A stretch of DNA of 55,681 bases from Streptomyces roseolus. GTDB taxonomy: Bacteria > Actinomycetota > Actinomycetes > Streptomycetales > Streptomycetaceae. Within the stretch, counting starts at the first letter, position 1. Every line of letters begins with the position of its first letter. The position numbers were made by a program, and so were the translations under genes. Positions 55,481 to 55,681 of this stretch are shown one piece after another. The stretch is taken from assembly GCF_014649855.1 (NCBI RefSeq), contig NZ_BMTV01000041.1, positions 666-56,346 of the forward strand, given 5' to 3'. Under the pieces are notes generated by a model. That model did no database searches. It had not been told where the DNA came from and saw only the letters and a list, made by a program, of their open reading frames with translations.

Positions 55481-55512
55481 GAAGTGGCCGGCACCGGGGT
55501 GCCGGCCACTTC
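55481..55512 (-). terminator. Perfect 15-bp hairpin between precursor and MFS genes
   Basis: The inverted repeat GAAGTGGCCGGCACC/GGTGCCGGCCACTTC has only two unpaired bases between perfect arms, so the real loop will open some pairs. It starts 19 bases after the peptide gene stop and ends 35 bases before the MFS start. The T-run after it is short (GTTTCCC), so partial termination or mRNA stabilisation is likely: the usual device for making more precursor than transporter. Confidence 0.75.
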
Positions 55513-55531
55513 ACGGGTGACGCCTAGGAGG

Positions 55532-55654
55532 TCAGGCCTCGACCTTGGTGTTGTTGCAGCCGCTGCTGATCGTCGACCACTCGGCGACCTGCTGGTCCTC
55601 CGAGCCCTCCGGCTCGCCGAGGGACAGGGTCTGGAGCTTCAGGATCTCGGACAT
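55532..55654 (-). CDS. Putative class III lanthipeptide precursor (40 residues)
   Basis: Short gene with AAGGGA eight bases before its ATG. Residues 1-26 form an acidic leader starting MSEILKLQTLSLGE; the I-L-x-L-Q-x-L pattern is the leader element recognised by class III (LanKC) synthetases, as in labyrinthopeptin- and SapB-type precursors. The core is STISSGCNNTKVEA: Ser27-x2-Ser30-x2-Cys33 is the Ser-X2-Ser-X2-5-Cys motif that yields a labionin or a lanthionine plus dehydro residue. There is one cysteine only. No synthetase gene is in view; upstream DNA beyond the window edge is where it would sit. Followed by a hairpin and an MFS exporter. An alternative would be another RiPP class with an LQ-type leader. 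Confidence 0.72.
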   Translation of the reverse strand: MSEILKLQTLSLGEPEGSEDQQVAEWSTISSGCNNTKVEA

Positions 55655-55681
55655 GAGGGGTTCCCTTCGTTTGATGGGGTG

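Overview
The window is very GC-rich with strong third-position GC. It carries several families typical of Streptomyces: the hsp18/rheA pair, DUF2267 proteins, a DUF5959-like protein and a CASTOR/POLLUX-like channel. I read it as a Streptomyces (or close relative) chromosome segment. No rRNA, tRNA, CRISPR array or intact insertion sequence was seen.

Positions 1 to about 35,620 form the upstream half of a lipopeptide gene cluster, all on the minus strand. The order of transcription is fatty acyl-AMP ligase, stand-alone acyl carrier protein, then three NRPS genes: A with five modules, B with two, and C with at least two and a half, running off the left edge. Binding-pocket residues read by eye against GrsA give this backbone: acyl-X1-D-Asx2-Asx3-Thr4-Sar5-Ala6-Asx7-D-(basic)8-Asx9-... 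The 5+2+n gene split, the epimerase positions (2 and 8), the N-methyltransferase in a glycine module at position 5, and Thr4/Ala6/basic8 all match the calcium-dependent lipodepsipeptide A54145 closely and its relative daptomycin less closely. Asx7-D-X8-Asx9 would be the first three residues of the DXDG calcium-binding motif. Modules from 10 onward, the thioesterase and all tailoring, resistance and regulatory genes must lie left of position 1, because none are found on the right. A 1.2 kb gene-free stretch with a locally AT-richer island (about 35.8-36.35 kb) bounds the cluster.

Positions 36.8 to 54 kb look like accessory chromosome with loose spacing. In order they hold a CASTOR/POLLUX-like ion channel, a small acidic repeat protein, a DUF4239 membrane protein, a secreted ricin-type lectin, a short-chain dehydrogenase, the divergent rheA/hsp18 heat-shock pair with a recognisable RheA operator, two tandem DUF2267 genes, an alpha/beta hydrolase, an orphan glutamate-type solute-binding lipoprotein, a DUF1963 protein and a DUF5959-like protein. 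Long gene-free gaps between them hold short tandem repeats, including two different heptanucleotide arrays.

At the right edge (54.1-55.65 kb, minus strand) are an MFS exporter and, just upstream, a 40-residue peptide gene. The peptide has a class III lanthipeptide leader motif and a Ser-X2-Ser-X2-Cys core. A perfect 15-bp hairpin separates the two genes. This appears to be the downstream end of a second natural-product cluster, a lanthipeptide whose synthetase would lie just outside the window.

NRPS specificities, C-domain types and family names are from eye reading of motifs. No database search was possible.
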